DNA from: Amblyornis subalaris
Taxonomy: Eukaryota; Chordata; Aves; Passeriformes; Ptilonorhynchidae
Direction of reading: 5' to 3'
Length of the DNA stretch: 64,000 bases
NCBI GenBank assembly: GCA_018881555.1
Contig: JACAXG010000075.1
Span: 3,206,477-3,270,476 of the forward strand
Below are positions 39,401 through 47,740 of this stretch, piece after piece (the stretch's first letter is position 1; each line of letters opens with the position of its first letter). The notes under the pieces were generated by a model, which saw nothing but the letters and a program-made list of their open reading frames with translations, did not search any database and was not told the origin of the DNA. The translations under genes were made by a program, and so were the position numbers.

Positions 39401-42400
39401 GCAGGGAGCCAGAGCCCAGCAAGTGTGGGGAGGAGGGCAGAGACCCAGCTGGAGCAGCATTGCCCCAGCCTCTCCAAATACCAGACGGAGAAGGAATGAA
39501 AGGTGGTGGCTGCTCAGAAAAAGCCTCTAACTTCAGAAGGCCTGGGCCAGCCATTGCATCGTGTTTCTCTTGTGAGGAGGAGGTGGCCCTGGCTGTACCT
39601 GCTGCACCCCTCACTGCTCCTCTCCCCCCCAGCCCTGGTGCTGAGGTGGCTCGGCCAGGTTTGCTCCCCATCACGGGAGCCGGGAAGGAGAAGGAAGAGG
39701 TGTGGGTTCTCAGCCTCGGAACAAAAACCATCCGTGGAACAAAAACTGTCCCAGCACAAAGGTCTCCCTATCTGCCAGATCTTCAAACAATCCCTGAACT
39801 TTACAGCTGGGACTTATCTGGAGGCAGATCTGCAGGAGTCCTCTGGGATTCTGCTTAGGCAGGCCAGGCTCCGCTCAGGCTACAGCCAGGGGAGCCAAGA
39901 AGCGCTGCTGCTACTGATCTACACATGCCAATTATCCTGCTTAGCAAACACTGATGGAGTAACTCCGGGTGGGAAATGAAGATGTCCCTTGGGGATGGGG
40001 TGAGTTCTGGGTGCTCCCTCCGGGTGGCTCCCGGCGCCTGCTCCAGGTGACCTCAGTGGGAGGAAAATCCCAGCAATGCCATGAACCGAGGGGGCAGAGG
40101 TGCCATTTTCCCGGGATGGATGGACACTTAGTGAGCTGCCCTGGCTAACCCAGGCTCCCCTCTCTAACCCAAGGGAATACGAATTCCCTGCCAGCACAGA
40201 GGAAAGCTTCTCCCTGTGATCACTGCTGCAGGGTTGGCCTCAGCAGGCAGCATCCAGCAGAAGACAGAGCAGAGCCATCCACTGGGATCCCAACTGGCAG
40301 CATCGCTGGGCAGGAGGGGAGGAGGAACCAGAGGAACAAAGAGCCCCGCTGCACAGAAGTGTCTTTCCAGGGAAATAGAAAAAAAAACAAACCCAAAACA
40401 GATTTCAATAGACTTACAATGCAAATGTATTCAGGCCCCGCAGGGCAATTCTGGCTCTATCCAGCCACCTAATGAGGGTTTCTTGCCTGCCCTGCTGCTG
40501 CTGCTGCTCCTACCTGGGGCCACTGATCACCCACAGCCGGCCACCGCAGCACCCAGCCTGTGCTGAAGTGCTCGTCCCCACGGTGGGCACAGCCCATGGC
40601 ACTGCTGGCACCGAAGGCAAACTCCATCCCTTCCTTCCCTTCCCCACGGCACCAGGACAGANTGAGCAGCCCAGCAGCACTGCCCAGCCCTGAATGCTGC
40701 CAGGGCCTCAGCACCCCAGCTTCTGGGGCCGAAACCCAGCCAGTGGGACTGTGCCCAGCTGATGGAACACAAGGATGTGCATCCACACAGGGATGCTGCA
40801 TCCAGACCCACCTCCTCCAGGTGAGATGTTGGCATCTCCGTGCCAACGAGAGCAGGCACCGCTGCCGTGCCAGGGGAGTACCCCCGCCCAGTGAGAGAGA
40901 CAGGGACCCCCAGCCCACTGTNCACCCCTCCTGCTTGTTTGCAGGGTGCTGGCACCTGGAAGGGCTGTTTCTCCACCCAGAAGATGCAGCTGCTGCCATG
41001 GGGGTGCCCGCCAGCGGAGCTGATCACAGGTTTCCCCTTTGCTCTTCCTGCCCCTTTACAAGCCCTCCACTACTTGCCCATCACAGGGCAAACTCCAACA
41101 GCCAGCACTTACTGCTCTCACCTAAAGCCAGGCTTTAAACATCAACTCTTCTACTCAAAGGCTTTTTAGCCTCATAAACTTCGCATTTATTTATGGTCTT
41201 CTTCAACAGCACAAACCTGTCCCAGCGTTAACCCCGCAGTCCCCATCTCGGGCAGCACTGCTCTTCAGGGAAGCAGCTCCATGTCACACAGGGGCTGCTG
41301 TCACAATGCCATCAAGGGGGGGGTGTGCGTGGAGAAAAACCACCTCCCAAAATGCTGTTGGGCCCCAGAGCAGATGGAGACAGTTCAAAGGTCCCCAGCA
41401 GGCGCACGCACACACACACGCTGCGGTTTTGTCCTCGCCTGAGCAGTTAAAATTAAACACTGAGACTCTGCCTGGCCTGCTCAGGCCAGAGGAGGAACTT
41501 CCAGCCTCTTCAGAGCCAAACAAGCACTTTCTAACAACGGGGAAATGTGACAAAGTAAAAATTACAAGAATAAATANGAGGACACAGAGGTGGGAGATGG
41601 GGTCTTGGGGAGACACGACTCCCCTCCCACTGCACCTCCCTGCTGCGGCACCAAGATCCCATCCTGGTGCTAAAGGAGGGGAGATGGATGCACACANCAT
41701 GCAACATTTCACCTTCCTTGGGTTGTGGAATCACCATTCCTTCACCACCTGCACACCTCGACCTACTCCAGGCAGAAAGAGATGCACCAGGATAAACTCT
41801 GGACTTTGCTCACTGTTTTTCATTCTCCTTTTGCTGAGGTTTATGGGAATATTCCAAGAAAGGGATGAGGAACCAGCAGGGTCCAAGGGGGCTTGGGACA
41901 GCAGGACAGAGCTGCCCCATCACCTCCACAGCTGCAGGGAGTTTTTCTGGGACAGACAGAGGTGCCACTTTTGCAGTATCGTGTATTTGCCAGCAGCAGC
42001 ACAAGCTGAAAGCAGGGACAGAGCAGCAAGAACAAGCCCTGCCTTTNCCCAAACCATGCCAGGAGCCCCCAGCATGGCACCCATGGCAATCCAGCCCCTA
42101 GCTGGGCANGCAGGGATGAAGTGGCCAATGCCCCAGGAACTCCAGATGCCCCAGGGCCCCTTCCCCACCACAGCCCTCTGGTGCACACCCTGACACCACC
42201 ACCTTTCTGTGCTCACCACCCTCCGAGGCAGGACCCCGCTGCTGCNGGCAGCTCCCTTCCCATTTCCCAAGGTACCAGCGAAGGCAGTGCAGCGGAGCNA
42301 GGAGAAGAGCCCACGTGACTCCAGAATCTTTCCTTGAGAGAAACTGTAATTCCAGCTAAACAGAGGGCTGGGGATTCGTTTACAGCGCATCTCGCAGCCG

Positions 42401-45400
42401 CAGCATCCTGCCGTAACCAGATCCANCAGCCCACGCCATCACGGACTATTCCAGCAATGCCAGCGCTCCCCACACCACAGCTCACATTTCTGGGGTGTAG
42501 GGCGCTGCACGGGGCAGGTCAGGGGCTCCCAAACCCCACAGCCTTCCAGAGGAGCTTCAGCTCCACGGCAAAGCCAGCCTCATTCTCCGCTTCCCAAGGA
42601 CAAAGCCAGGAAACCCAGCACCAAATTGGTTCCACCTCCGCGCTACCTGGCTGCCGGGCACAAAGCATCTCCGACGAGCATCACCGCGTCCTCCTCTCGG
42701 CCTCCAGCACCGTCACCTCCCTCCTGCTCAGCTCACCCTCTCCCGGCCGGTACGGACCCGCAGCACCGAGCCCTTCGTCCCTGCCGTGGCCAACGGGAGG
42801 AGGTGGAAGCAGCGCCCCGGCCACCTCCCGGCGCGGCACGGCGCATACTCAGCTGCGAGGCCAGCTGCGTGCTCAGCCACAGGGACAGGTGACGGCCAGG
42901 ATGAAGGGAATTTCAGCCCTTGCCACGCTTCGTTTTTAGCCATCTGCTCGCTGACGCTGGGATTTTGTTGGTCCCGGGTGAGCTGGCACAGGCGTTATCT
43001 CGGATGCCAGGATCGCGTATCTGGCTGTCACACGCGCCGCTCTCGTGCAATAGCTGCAGACAGGGGCATCTTGCAGATTTCCTCGCCTTAAATCTGATTA
43101 ATCACAAGCTACTTAAAGGAAAACACTGTATTTCCCCGGTAATTCCCATAAAGGCGATATTCAACCCTCCTTCACCGGCTGTCCACACGGTGCTTCCATA
43201 GGTTACGGTGATACAGCCGGGGACTGACCCAGCGTTCAGCCACAGCCACAGCACCGCTAAGCTCCAAAATTCACATCAAAATACTGAGGGACCCAGGCAG
43301 AGCAGCACTAACCAGGTTACACACCGCCAGAGTGCTGGCAGGAAAAGCAAACAGCACCACAACCAGGAATTTTTCGATTACGTCTGAAACATAGAGAAGT
43401 GAGAAGAAAACAGCGGGAGCACCAAGTTAACCAACTGTCCATGAAAGGGGGATCCAGGCAAGCACCGCACACGTCTTACTGCACTCAAATTCTGCTTTCA
43501 AATGTCAGCGCAGTCAGTGCACACAGGAGCCCTTATAATGCCCAACAAAGAAAAGTGCTGATGCCTGGGAAAGGCTCGGGACAGGCTCAGGACAAGGCTG
43601 AGCCCAGCCGTGTCACGAGGCAAGGAGCCAGGCACTCGGCAGAGGGGATGCTTCCTCCTCTGATGAGTGCTGGAGCTGGTNACCCTGATGAAGGCCCATT
43701 CAGGGGAAGAGAAAGAGGAGGAGGAAGAGGCCACATTTAACCACAGCAGATGCAGCCTTGGACTTCAAAGTCTTGCCAAAAGACTCACCCTGACCAGCTG
43801 CAAAGGTCTCAAAGGGTGGTGCTGGACTGGAGGATCCCTCCAAGTTACGAAGCCAGGACCCTCAGGGGCTTATGCTGTGCTCCAGGGAAGCCCCTTTAAC
43901 AACACTCCCCAGCCAGAAAGCAGCCTTCCTGGCTTTGGAAGCATTCAGGAGCATTACCCAGATATAAACAAAATGCAGGTCCGAGTGTAAATCAGCAGGA
44001 TTTGCACTTGGTCGCTTCGATGCACTCGGGTCGCTTCAGCCATGGAGCAGCTCTCCAAGAACTACAGCCCGTGCCTGCTGATGGGAGCTGGAGAAGGGCT
44101 TGGAACGGCCCTTTGAAGGCAATGTCCCGAATGTCCTTGTTCCTGGCTGCAGGGCTGGGAGCAGGCTCCCACGGCCAGTCCCTGCTGACTGGGGCGCAGC
44201 ACAAACACTTGCACGTGCAGCCCGGCACAGCGCGGTGACAGCACCGAGAGCANCCACGTCCTTCGGACATTTCACCTCCAGACAGCTCGGGAAGGTGAAC
44301 TGAAAACCAAGCTGTCCCCCAGCACTGCAGACTAATGAAATAAATATAAATTAACTAAATATTAAGCATAATTTGACATCAGAGCGCTTGCTATCCAGGC
44401 AACCTTAAACCAGCACGATACAGCCTTGGGGGAAAACCACCACCCCAAACAATCGAGCAAGAACAAATTAACTCAAGTCAGCTGCAGAATTAGCAGCATT
44501 AAAAGTGACATTCCCTAGCTGCCAGGACTGTGTTTGAACTGGGTTTAATGCTGATGCAATAACAACTTCCAGGCCGCTGGAAGTAGGACAGTGTGACGGG
44601 TGACAGCGCTAGCTGGCTGTGCCTTCAGTGCCACCCAACAGCCAGGCGCTCGCGAAACAGCATTGTCCTCAATCCACCTAGAAAATCACGCTGGGACATC
44701 TCACCAGCCCGGCACACTTCTGCTTTAGCGCCTCCAGGACTTCCCCGCAGGAGGTCACAGGGTGTCACCTGAGCAGAGGTGTTCCCGTGAGCCAGGTCGC
44801 ACCAGGAGGAAGTGACTCCTTCACAGCGTCCCAGCCCCAGAGGCGGCTCGTGGGCCACTGGCACATCACCACGAGGCAGCTGCAGGGGACTGGGCCAGCC
44901 GCCCTCCCTCCTGGCACACCCATGGAATGTCCTTGGGAGCGGGACAGGGAGGAGACAGGGGCTTGGGGTGACCTTAACGGTGGGACAGGACAAGGGCTGG
45001 GGTGGCATCAGTTGTTTGACGAGGATGGCGAAAAGAGTTGGGGCACCCTCTGCTATGCGACGGCGTGGGGTGCTGTGGCCGCGTGATGGGGACACCCCGG
45101 GGGTCCCACGCCGAGTCACACGGCACGGGGTGCATCAGCTGCGTGGCGGGGATGGCACAGGGGCCTGGGATCGCCTTTACCCGTGGCACGGCGCTGGACA
45201 CGCGGCGCGAGGGCCGGGGATGCCCGCGGGCGTGCGGCGGCACAGACGCCCTCGGCCGTGCGGCGGGGACGGCGCGGGGGCCGGGGACGCGCCGGTCCCC
45301 GGGGGCGCGGGGCGGGGACGGCTCCCCCTCACCCACCTGCCGACGAAGCGTCCTCCGCGTCGGAGCTGCCGGCGCTGCCGCCCTCCGGGGAGCTGCCGGC

Positions 45401-45643
45401 GGGGCGGGGGGCGGCGGGCGGCGGCGGCGGGGGGGCGCGGGCCAGCGCCGCCTCCAGGTAGCCCACCTTGAAGCGCTCCTCGGCCAGCGCCCGCTGCAGG
45501 CGGCGCAGGTGGCGGCGGCAGCGCTCCAGCTCCCGCTCCATGGCCCGCACCGAGCCCAGCTCCATGCGGGGCGCCGGCTCCCCCGGGAACTCCGCCTGCC
45601 AGTGCCGCGCGAAGTCCGCCCGGGCCGCCTCGCCCGCCGCCAT
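8840..45643 (-). CDS. ABR: ABR, activator of RhoGEF and GTPase (BCR-related), complete gene
   Basis: The canonical form starts at 36248 and uses 23 coding exons giving 861 aa (human 859). Exons, 5' to 3': 36248-36188, 31569-31385, 26913-26809, 26322-26137, 25732-25625, 24941-24881, 22729-22677, 22532-22392, 22072-21951, 21828-21663, 21551-21428, 21354-21279, 21147-21043, 20586-20512, 20366-20269, 20156-20025, 12488-12429, 12335-12226, 11954-11815, 11335-11201, 10952-10847, 9207-9060, 8929-8840. All introns are GT-AG and phases agree except at exon 11, which carries one extra base. Domains: DH (about 93-286), PH (about 303-461), C2 (about 486-600), RhoGAP (about 650-850). ABR acts on Rho-family GTPases, with GAP activity mainly on Rac and Cdc42, at membranes and the actin cytoskeleton. 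Four further first exons are listed separately. Confidence 0.96.
12490..16650 (-). other. ABR: ABR intron 16, 3' part
   Basis: GC-rich intronic DNA without recognisable exons, repeats or RNA genes. A plus-strand AATAAA near 14140 is in the wrong orientation for ABR. Confidence 0.5.
16658..16807 (-). CDS. ABR: ABR alternative first exon 1e (short GAP-only isoform)
   Basis: ATG at 16807-16805 opens exactly 50 codons, beginning [16 protein letters not shown] and ending [16 protein letters not shown]. It ends in phase 0 and fits exon 17, which starts with Leu-Asp-Pro-Gln. The product of about 312 aa would hold only the end of the C2 region and the RhoGAP domain. I recall a human ABR isoform of about 310 aa with the same [14 protein letters not shown] ending. 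A CpG island with a GTTATCC cluster lies just upstream. Confidence 0.85.
16820..17230. promoter_or_regulatory. ABR: CpG island and GTTATCC cluster upstream of ABR exon 1e
   Basis: A CpG-dense stretch runs immediately upstream (minus-strand sense) of the GAP-only first exon. At 17145-17200 it holds GTTATCC four times (17145, 17155, 17165, 17179) and GTTTATCC once (17193). On the ABR strand each reads GGATAAC or GGATAAAC, which contains the GATAA core bound by GATA factors. This is the likely promoter of the short isoform. Confidence 0.6.
17240..20020 (-). other. ABR: ABR intron 16, 5' part
   Basis: No conserved frame, repeat element or RNA gene recognised. Only scattered single Ns and ordinary GC-rich intronic DNA. 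Confidence 0.45.
20025..21147 (-). CDS. ABR: ABR exons 13-16: C2 domain
   Basis: Exons 21147-21043, 20586-20512, 20366-20269 and 20156-20025 encode residues 463-599. Markers are [57 protein letters not shown] and [20 protein letters not shown], ending GKGQIQ|GTATGC. C2 domains bind phospholipid or protein and would recruit ABR to membranes. The 7.5-kb intron that follows houses the promoter of first exon 1e. Confidence 0.95.
21279..22072 (-). CDS. ABR: ABR exons 9-12: PH domain
   Basis: Exons 22072-21951, 21828-21663, 21551-21428 and 21354-21279 encode residues 301-462. Markers are [74 protein letters not shown] and [12 protein letters not shown]. Exon 11 is 124 nt instead of the expected 123: the stretch for KANKG reads with one A too many, breaking the frame in this assembly (see findings). 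Two Ns (21491, 21331) fall in third codon positions. Confidence 0.93.
22392..26913 (-). CDS. ABR: ABR exons 3-8: DH (RhoGEF) domain
   Basis: Exons 26913-26809, 26322-26137, 25732-25625, 24941-24881, 22729-22677 and 22532-22392 encode residues 83-300. Markers are [17 protein letters not shown] at the DH start, [56 protein letters not shown] and [16 protein letters not shown]. The DH domain catalyses nucleotide exchange on Rho GTPases. Exon 1d feeds in at exon 7, inside this domain. The intron between exons 3 and 4 carries a CATC microsatellite. Confidence 0.95.
22735..24550 (-). other. ABR: ABR intron 6, portion downstream of exon 1d
   Basis: No exon or repeat is seen apart from the exon 1d donor at its upstream end. 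CpG density rises from about 24.3 kb onward. Confidence 0.45.
24553..24598 (-). CDS. ABR: ABR alternative first exon 1d
   Basis: Encodes [15 protein letters not shown] plus one base and ends TACG|GTGAGG. It corresponds to the human isoform starting MEILLIIRFCCNCTY. Phase 1 joins exon 7 (G + CG gives Ala), producing CTYALLYKP and a protein of about 641 aa without the first part of the DH domain. The short hydrophobic, Cys-rich start could be lipid-modified or membrane-associated (inference). Confidence 0.9.
24600..24880. promoter_or_regulatory. ABR: CpG-rich promoter of ABR exon 1d
   Basis: CpG-dense DNA lies directly between exon 6 and first exon 1d on the minus strand. It contains no shared coding exon, so it is the likely start region of the MEILVIVRL isoform. 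Confidence 0.5.
26701..26752 (+). repeat. (CATC)13 microsatellite in ABR intron 3
   Basis: Thirteen perfect CATC units with no interruptions, about 50 bp downstream (minus-strand sense) of the exon 3 donor. It creates misleading Ile-His-Pro-Ser or Trp-Met-Asp-Gly repeat frames that are not genes. Confidence 0.95.
28540..28653 (-). CDS. ABR: ABR alternative first exon 1c (acidic N-terminus)
   Basis: ATG at 28653-28651 opens 38 codons: [20 protein letters not shown] followed by a Ser/Pro/Thr-rich tail ending SPGEK|GTGGGC. The start closely resembles the acidic N-terminus of the second human ABR isoform ([19 protein letters not shown], from memory). It ends in phase 0 and so joins exon 3 ([11 protein letters not shown]), skipping exon 2, to give about 817 aa. 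An upstream in-frame ATG at 28689 exists but lacks conservation. The CpG-dense block at 28.75-29.1 kb is the likely promoter. Confidence 0.88.
28680..29110. promoter_or_regulatory. ABR: CpG-rich promoter region of ABR exon 1c
   Basis: Very CpG-dense DNA lies directly upstream, in minus-strand sense, of the acidic first exon. Confidence 0.5.
29111..31380 (-). other. ABR: ABR intron 2, portion upstream of exon 1c
   Basis: No exon or transposon recognised. The segment 30.6-31.4 kb is again CpG-rich without a first exon that I can identify. Confidence 0.4.
31385..31569 (-). CDS. ABR: ABR exon 2 (N-terminal linker)
   Basis: This 185-nt exon encodes [15 protein letters not shown], then [20 protein letters not shown] and a Ser/Thr/Pro stretch; it is disordered by composition. 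PYIDESP corresponds to PYIDDSP in BCR, so this is the shared linker before the DH domain. One N (31457) falls in the wobble base of a Pro codon and is harmless. It joins exon 1a or 1b but is skipped from 1c. Confidence 0.94.
31575..36180 (-). other. ABR: ABR intron 1 (1b to exon 2)
   Basis: No exon is seen. Near 33025-33065 an AT-rich island with TAGCAATTAGCAGCTAATAA stands out against GC-rich surroundings and resembles a homeodomain-site cluster. At 34437-34465 a short direct repeat of GATGCTGACACCCAT occurs. Confidence 0.4.
36188..36248 (-). CDS. ABR: ABR first exon 1b (canonical 859-aa-type start)
   Basis: Encodes [20 protein letters not shown] plus one base, identical or nearly so to the long human isoform as I recall it. 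The donor is AGCA|GTACGT. The phase-1 end joins exon 2 to make Asn21. It lies at the edge of a CpG-rich segment (about 35.5-36.5 kb) that is its likely promoter. Confidence 0.93.
43060..43170. promoter_or_regulatory. Candidate enhancer with GATTAATC palindrome
   Basis: Inside the 1a-1b ABR intron, AAATCTGATTAATCACAAGC is embedded in an AT-rich block with an intact-looking composition. GATTAATC is a palindromic homeodomain-type site. No coding potential. Function and target are inferred only from position, about 6.6 kb from BHLHA9 and next to the ABR 1a promoter. Confidence 0.3.
44320..44600. promoter_or_regulatory. Candidate AT-rich conserved element in ABR intron
   Basis: A run of TAAT/ATTA cores (AACTAAATATTAAGCATAAT and similar) followed by GCATTAAAAGTGACATT and ATGCTGATGCAATAAC sits in otherwise GC-rich DNA, about 0.7-1.3 kb from the end of exon 1a and about 5 kb from BHLHA9. 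It resembles an ancient developmental enhancer in base composition, but I cannot test conservation. Confidence 0.3.
45337..45643 (-). CDS. ABR: ABR alternative first exon 1a: BCR-like coiled-coil N-terminus
   Basis: ATG at 45643-45641 (context GGGGGATGG) opens 102 codons plus one base, ending at CAG|GTGGGT. Residues 10-70 align with the BCR N-terminal oligomerisation domain: [10 protein letters not shown] against [18 protein letters not shown] against PRMELRSV, ELERC, RRL, ERF and YL at the same spacing. By my hand count about 29 of 62 positions match, using BCR from memory. Residues 28-68 have the heptad character of a coiled coil. Residues 71-102 are Pro/Ser/Gly-rich and acidic. The exon ends in phase 1, so it fits exon 2 (G + AC gives Asp) and would give a protein of about 943 aa. 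The frame is open further upstream, so the start rests on Kozak context and the BCR alignment. No Tyr-177-like GRB2 site is present. Confidence 0.8.
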
Positions 45644-45644
45644 C

Positions 45645-45990
45645 CCCCGCCCCGAGCACGGGCTCGCCCCCCGCCCCCGGCACCGGCACCGGCACCGCCG
45701 CCTTCCGCCCCCCGCCGCCGCCGCGGGCCTGACGTCGGTGCCCGCCCCCGGCCCGCCCCGGCACGGCCCCGCCGGGGCGGGGGCAGCGCTGCCACCGCCC
45801 CCCGGCCCGGCCCCGGTGCGGCCCGCGGCGGGAGAGGGCGGGTACCGGCACAGGGAGCTCCCCGGGCCACCGGCAGATGTCGGACGGGACGGGACGGGAC
45901 GGGACGGGACGGGACGGGACGGGACGGGACGGGACGGGACGGGATGGGATGCGATGGGATGGGATGCAATGGGATGGGATGCGATGGGAT
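45645..45990. promoter_or_regulatory. ABR: CpG-island promoter of ABR exon 1a
   Basis: This extremely CpG-dense segment lies just upstream, on the minus strand, of the BCR-like first exon. TGACGTCGG at about 45730 contains a CRE-type TGACGTC core. The distal end is the GGGAC repeat tract. Confidence 0.55.
45886..45990 (+). repeat. (GGGAC)11 followed by GGGAT-type repeats
   Basis: Eleven perfect GGGAC units (45886-45940) pass into about ten GGGAT, GCGAT or GCAAT units (45941-45990). The plus strand has many GGG runs spaced by two bases, a strong G-quadruplex pattern, about 250-350 bp upstream of the exon 1a start codon. Confidence 0.95.
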
Positions 45991-46424
45991 GGGGAGAACA
46001 GCCGGGTGCGGGTGCTGTGCTCCCGCAGCTCCGACCTTCATCCCACCGCCCCCGGGTCTCCCCGAGGAGCTGCGGGCCGGGGGATGCAGGCAAGGAAGCG
46101 CCGGGGCCGGCAGCTCAGGGCAGCAACAACGTGGTAACTGGTGCCATAATCCATCCCACGTGCTGCGGGAGATCCCCGAGCCAGGAACAACCGAGCCTTG
46201 AAGGCACGGGGTGGCTCCTGTGCCATGGGGTGGCTCCTGTGTCACTGTCGAGCTGCCCTTTCCAAGCCACCATGTGCCCTGGCCTTCACTGTGGAGCTCT
46301 GTCTGTCCCATCCTCATCCTCCGGCCAGTGAAACTCTGCCAGCCCTGTTGATCTCAGGATGGATGGACCATTCCCGGCAGATAGAGCAGCAGGCACAGGC
46401 TCCTCGGTGGGAAATGAAGGTCTA

Positions 46425-46725
46425 GAACTTCCTGAGAGGAGGGTGTACCCACGTGGGAGTTGGCCTCTACTCCCAAGTAGCAAGGGACAGGACCAGAGGA
46501 AGTGGCCTCAAGGCNTAAATTGGATATTTGGAAAAATGTCTTCACTGAAAGGGAGGCCAGGCATTGCAACAGGCTGCCCAGGAAAGTGATGGAGTCACCA
46601 TCCCTGTAGCGTTCAAAAAACATGTGGATGTGGCACTCAGTGGTTTTGTGGTAGCAAGGCAGTGCTGGGTTAANATTTTTATTTGATTAGAGGGCTTTTC
46701 CAACTGGAATGACTCTGTGATTTCA
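46425..46725 (+). mobile_element. CR1 LINE 3'-end fragment
   Basis: The segment follows the familiar avian CR1 3' region: GTTGGCCTCTACTCCCAA, GAGGAAGTGGCCTCAAGG, AATGTCTTCACTGAAAGG, CAGGCTGCCCAGGAAAGTG, GGAGTCACCATCCCTG and GGGCTTTTCCAACTGGAATG, ending near the diagnostic ACTCTGTGATTTC. It is 5'-truncated, as most CR1 copies are, internally shortened and diverged, with no coding capacity. It lies between the ABR 1a promoter and BHLHA9. Confidence 0.9.
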
Positions 46726-47599
46726 TGAAGGCCCACTCCCTGCCACAAGTGCTGTTCAAGCTGCAAGGGCAGCACTTGCCTGTGGCTCACTCCCACCCCN
46801 TAGCATGGGGCTTTCCATCTTGTGCCCCGGGCAGGGCTGTTCCCTTGTGCCATGCGAGGAGCTGGAGCACGGGACTTCACCCCCAGGAGCCTCCGGGCAG
46901 CGTGGCCTCGGTGCCTTTNCCTGCCTCCCCCGTGCCCCGCAGGATGGCTGCTGAGCGCGGATGACTCACCAGCCCNTGTCCCTTGTGCCACCTGGTCGTG
47001 CCCCAGCGGGAACAAAGCGCCCTATTTATTTACCCGCGGGCCCAGGCAGTGTCGCAACAGCCGCCTCCTCCTTCCCCTCGTCACCGGGAACGGGCACCTC
47101 CCTGCGTGCCAGTCCCCGGCTTTCATCCTTCCGTGCCCCAGGCTCCCTTTCTTTGATCTGGCACATCCATGCCCCCCGGTGCAGCCTTCCCAAGGAGGAT
47201 GGATGGTGCTGGGANGCTGCCAGGAGCTGGGCAGGCCCCCCAGGCCATGTCAGCTGCCTCTGCACCCCATCAGGGTTTCACCTCCAGCGAGGGCTGTGCT
47301 CCCAGATGGCTCCAGCAGCTCTCACCTGGAAGTGTCGGCAGTTTAGGGGTGCTGGATGGGTGTGGCAGCCGGTCCAGGGCTCTTAGCAGTAGCTGAGGGG
47401 CTCAGCAGCAGTGTTAGGGGGGCAGACACCCAAAACACACCTTTGGGACCCATGAGAGCTGTGACAATCCTGCCCTGGATGGGCAGTGCCCAGCATTCAG
47501 CAGTGCTCCAGTCCAGAGGGACACAGNCTGGGAGGTGGGGAGCCCCTGGGGGCCAAACCCCTCTTTGGAGGCTGGGAAGGAGGCTGGGGGTGCCATGAG

Positions 47600-47740
47600 T
47601 GGCCTGATATATGTGTGGCGACAGATAATTACGGCTCTTTCATCATCTGTCAGGCAGACAGGCCCAGCAGAGCCGCACAACACGTTTCTGGCTCCCCATC
47701 TCAGCCCGTAAATCTCTCCAGCACACAGTGATAAATCAGC
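47600..47740. promoter_or_regulatory. Candidate BHLHA9 enhancer A
   Basis: GACAGATAATTACGGC, TTTCATCATCTGTCAGGC and GTGATAAATCAGC form a compact motif-rich block with homeodomain (TAATTA), E-box (CATCTG) and MEIS/TGIF-like (CTGTCA) cores, about 2 kb upstream of BHLHA9. Non-coding in all frames. Confidence 0.3.

Larger units (their letters stand above)
36255..45330 (-). other. ABR: ABR intron between first exons 1a and 1b
   Basis: Nine kilobases with no recognisable exon or transposon. AT-rich, enhancer-like islands occur at 43060-43170 (GATTAATC palindrome) and 44320-44600 (many TAAT/ATTA cores), in the part nearest BHLHA9. A CpG-rich patch at about 42.65-42.88 kb has no exon that I can assign. 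Confidence 0.4.

Noticed and set aside
45886..45990. CRISPR-like or coding repeat interpretation of the GGGAC tract
   Set aside because: The units are 5 bp, contiguous and without spacers; this is a simple tandem repeat in a vertebrate genome.
44974..46317. 447-codon minus-strand and 387-codon plus-strand frames over the ABR 1a island
   Set aside because: Both follow from extreme GC content and the GGGAC repeat. Only the frame containing the BCR-like exon has conserved content.
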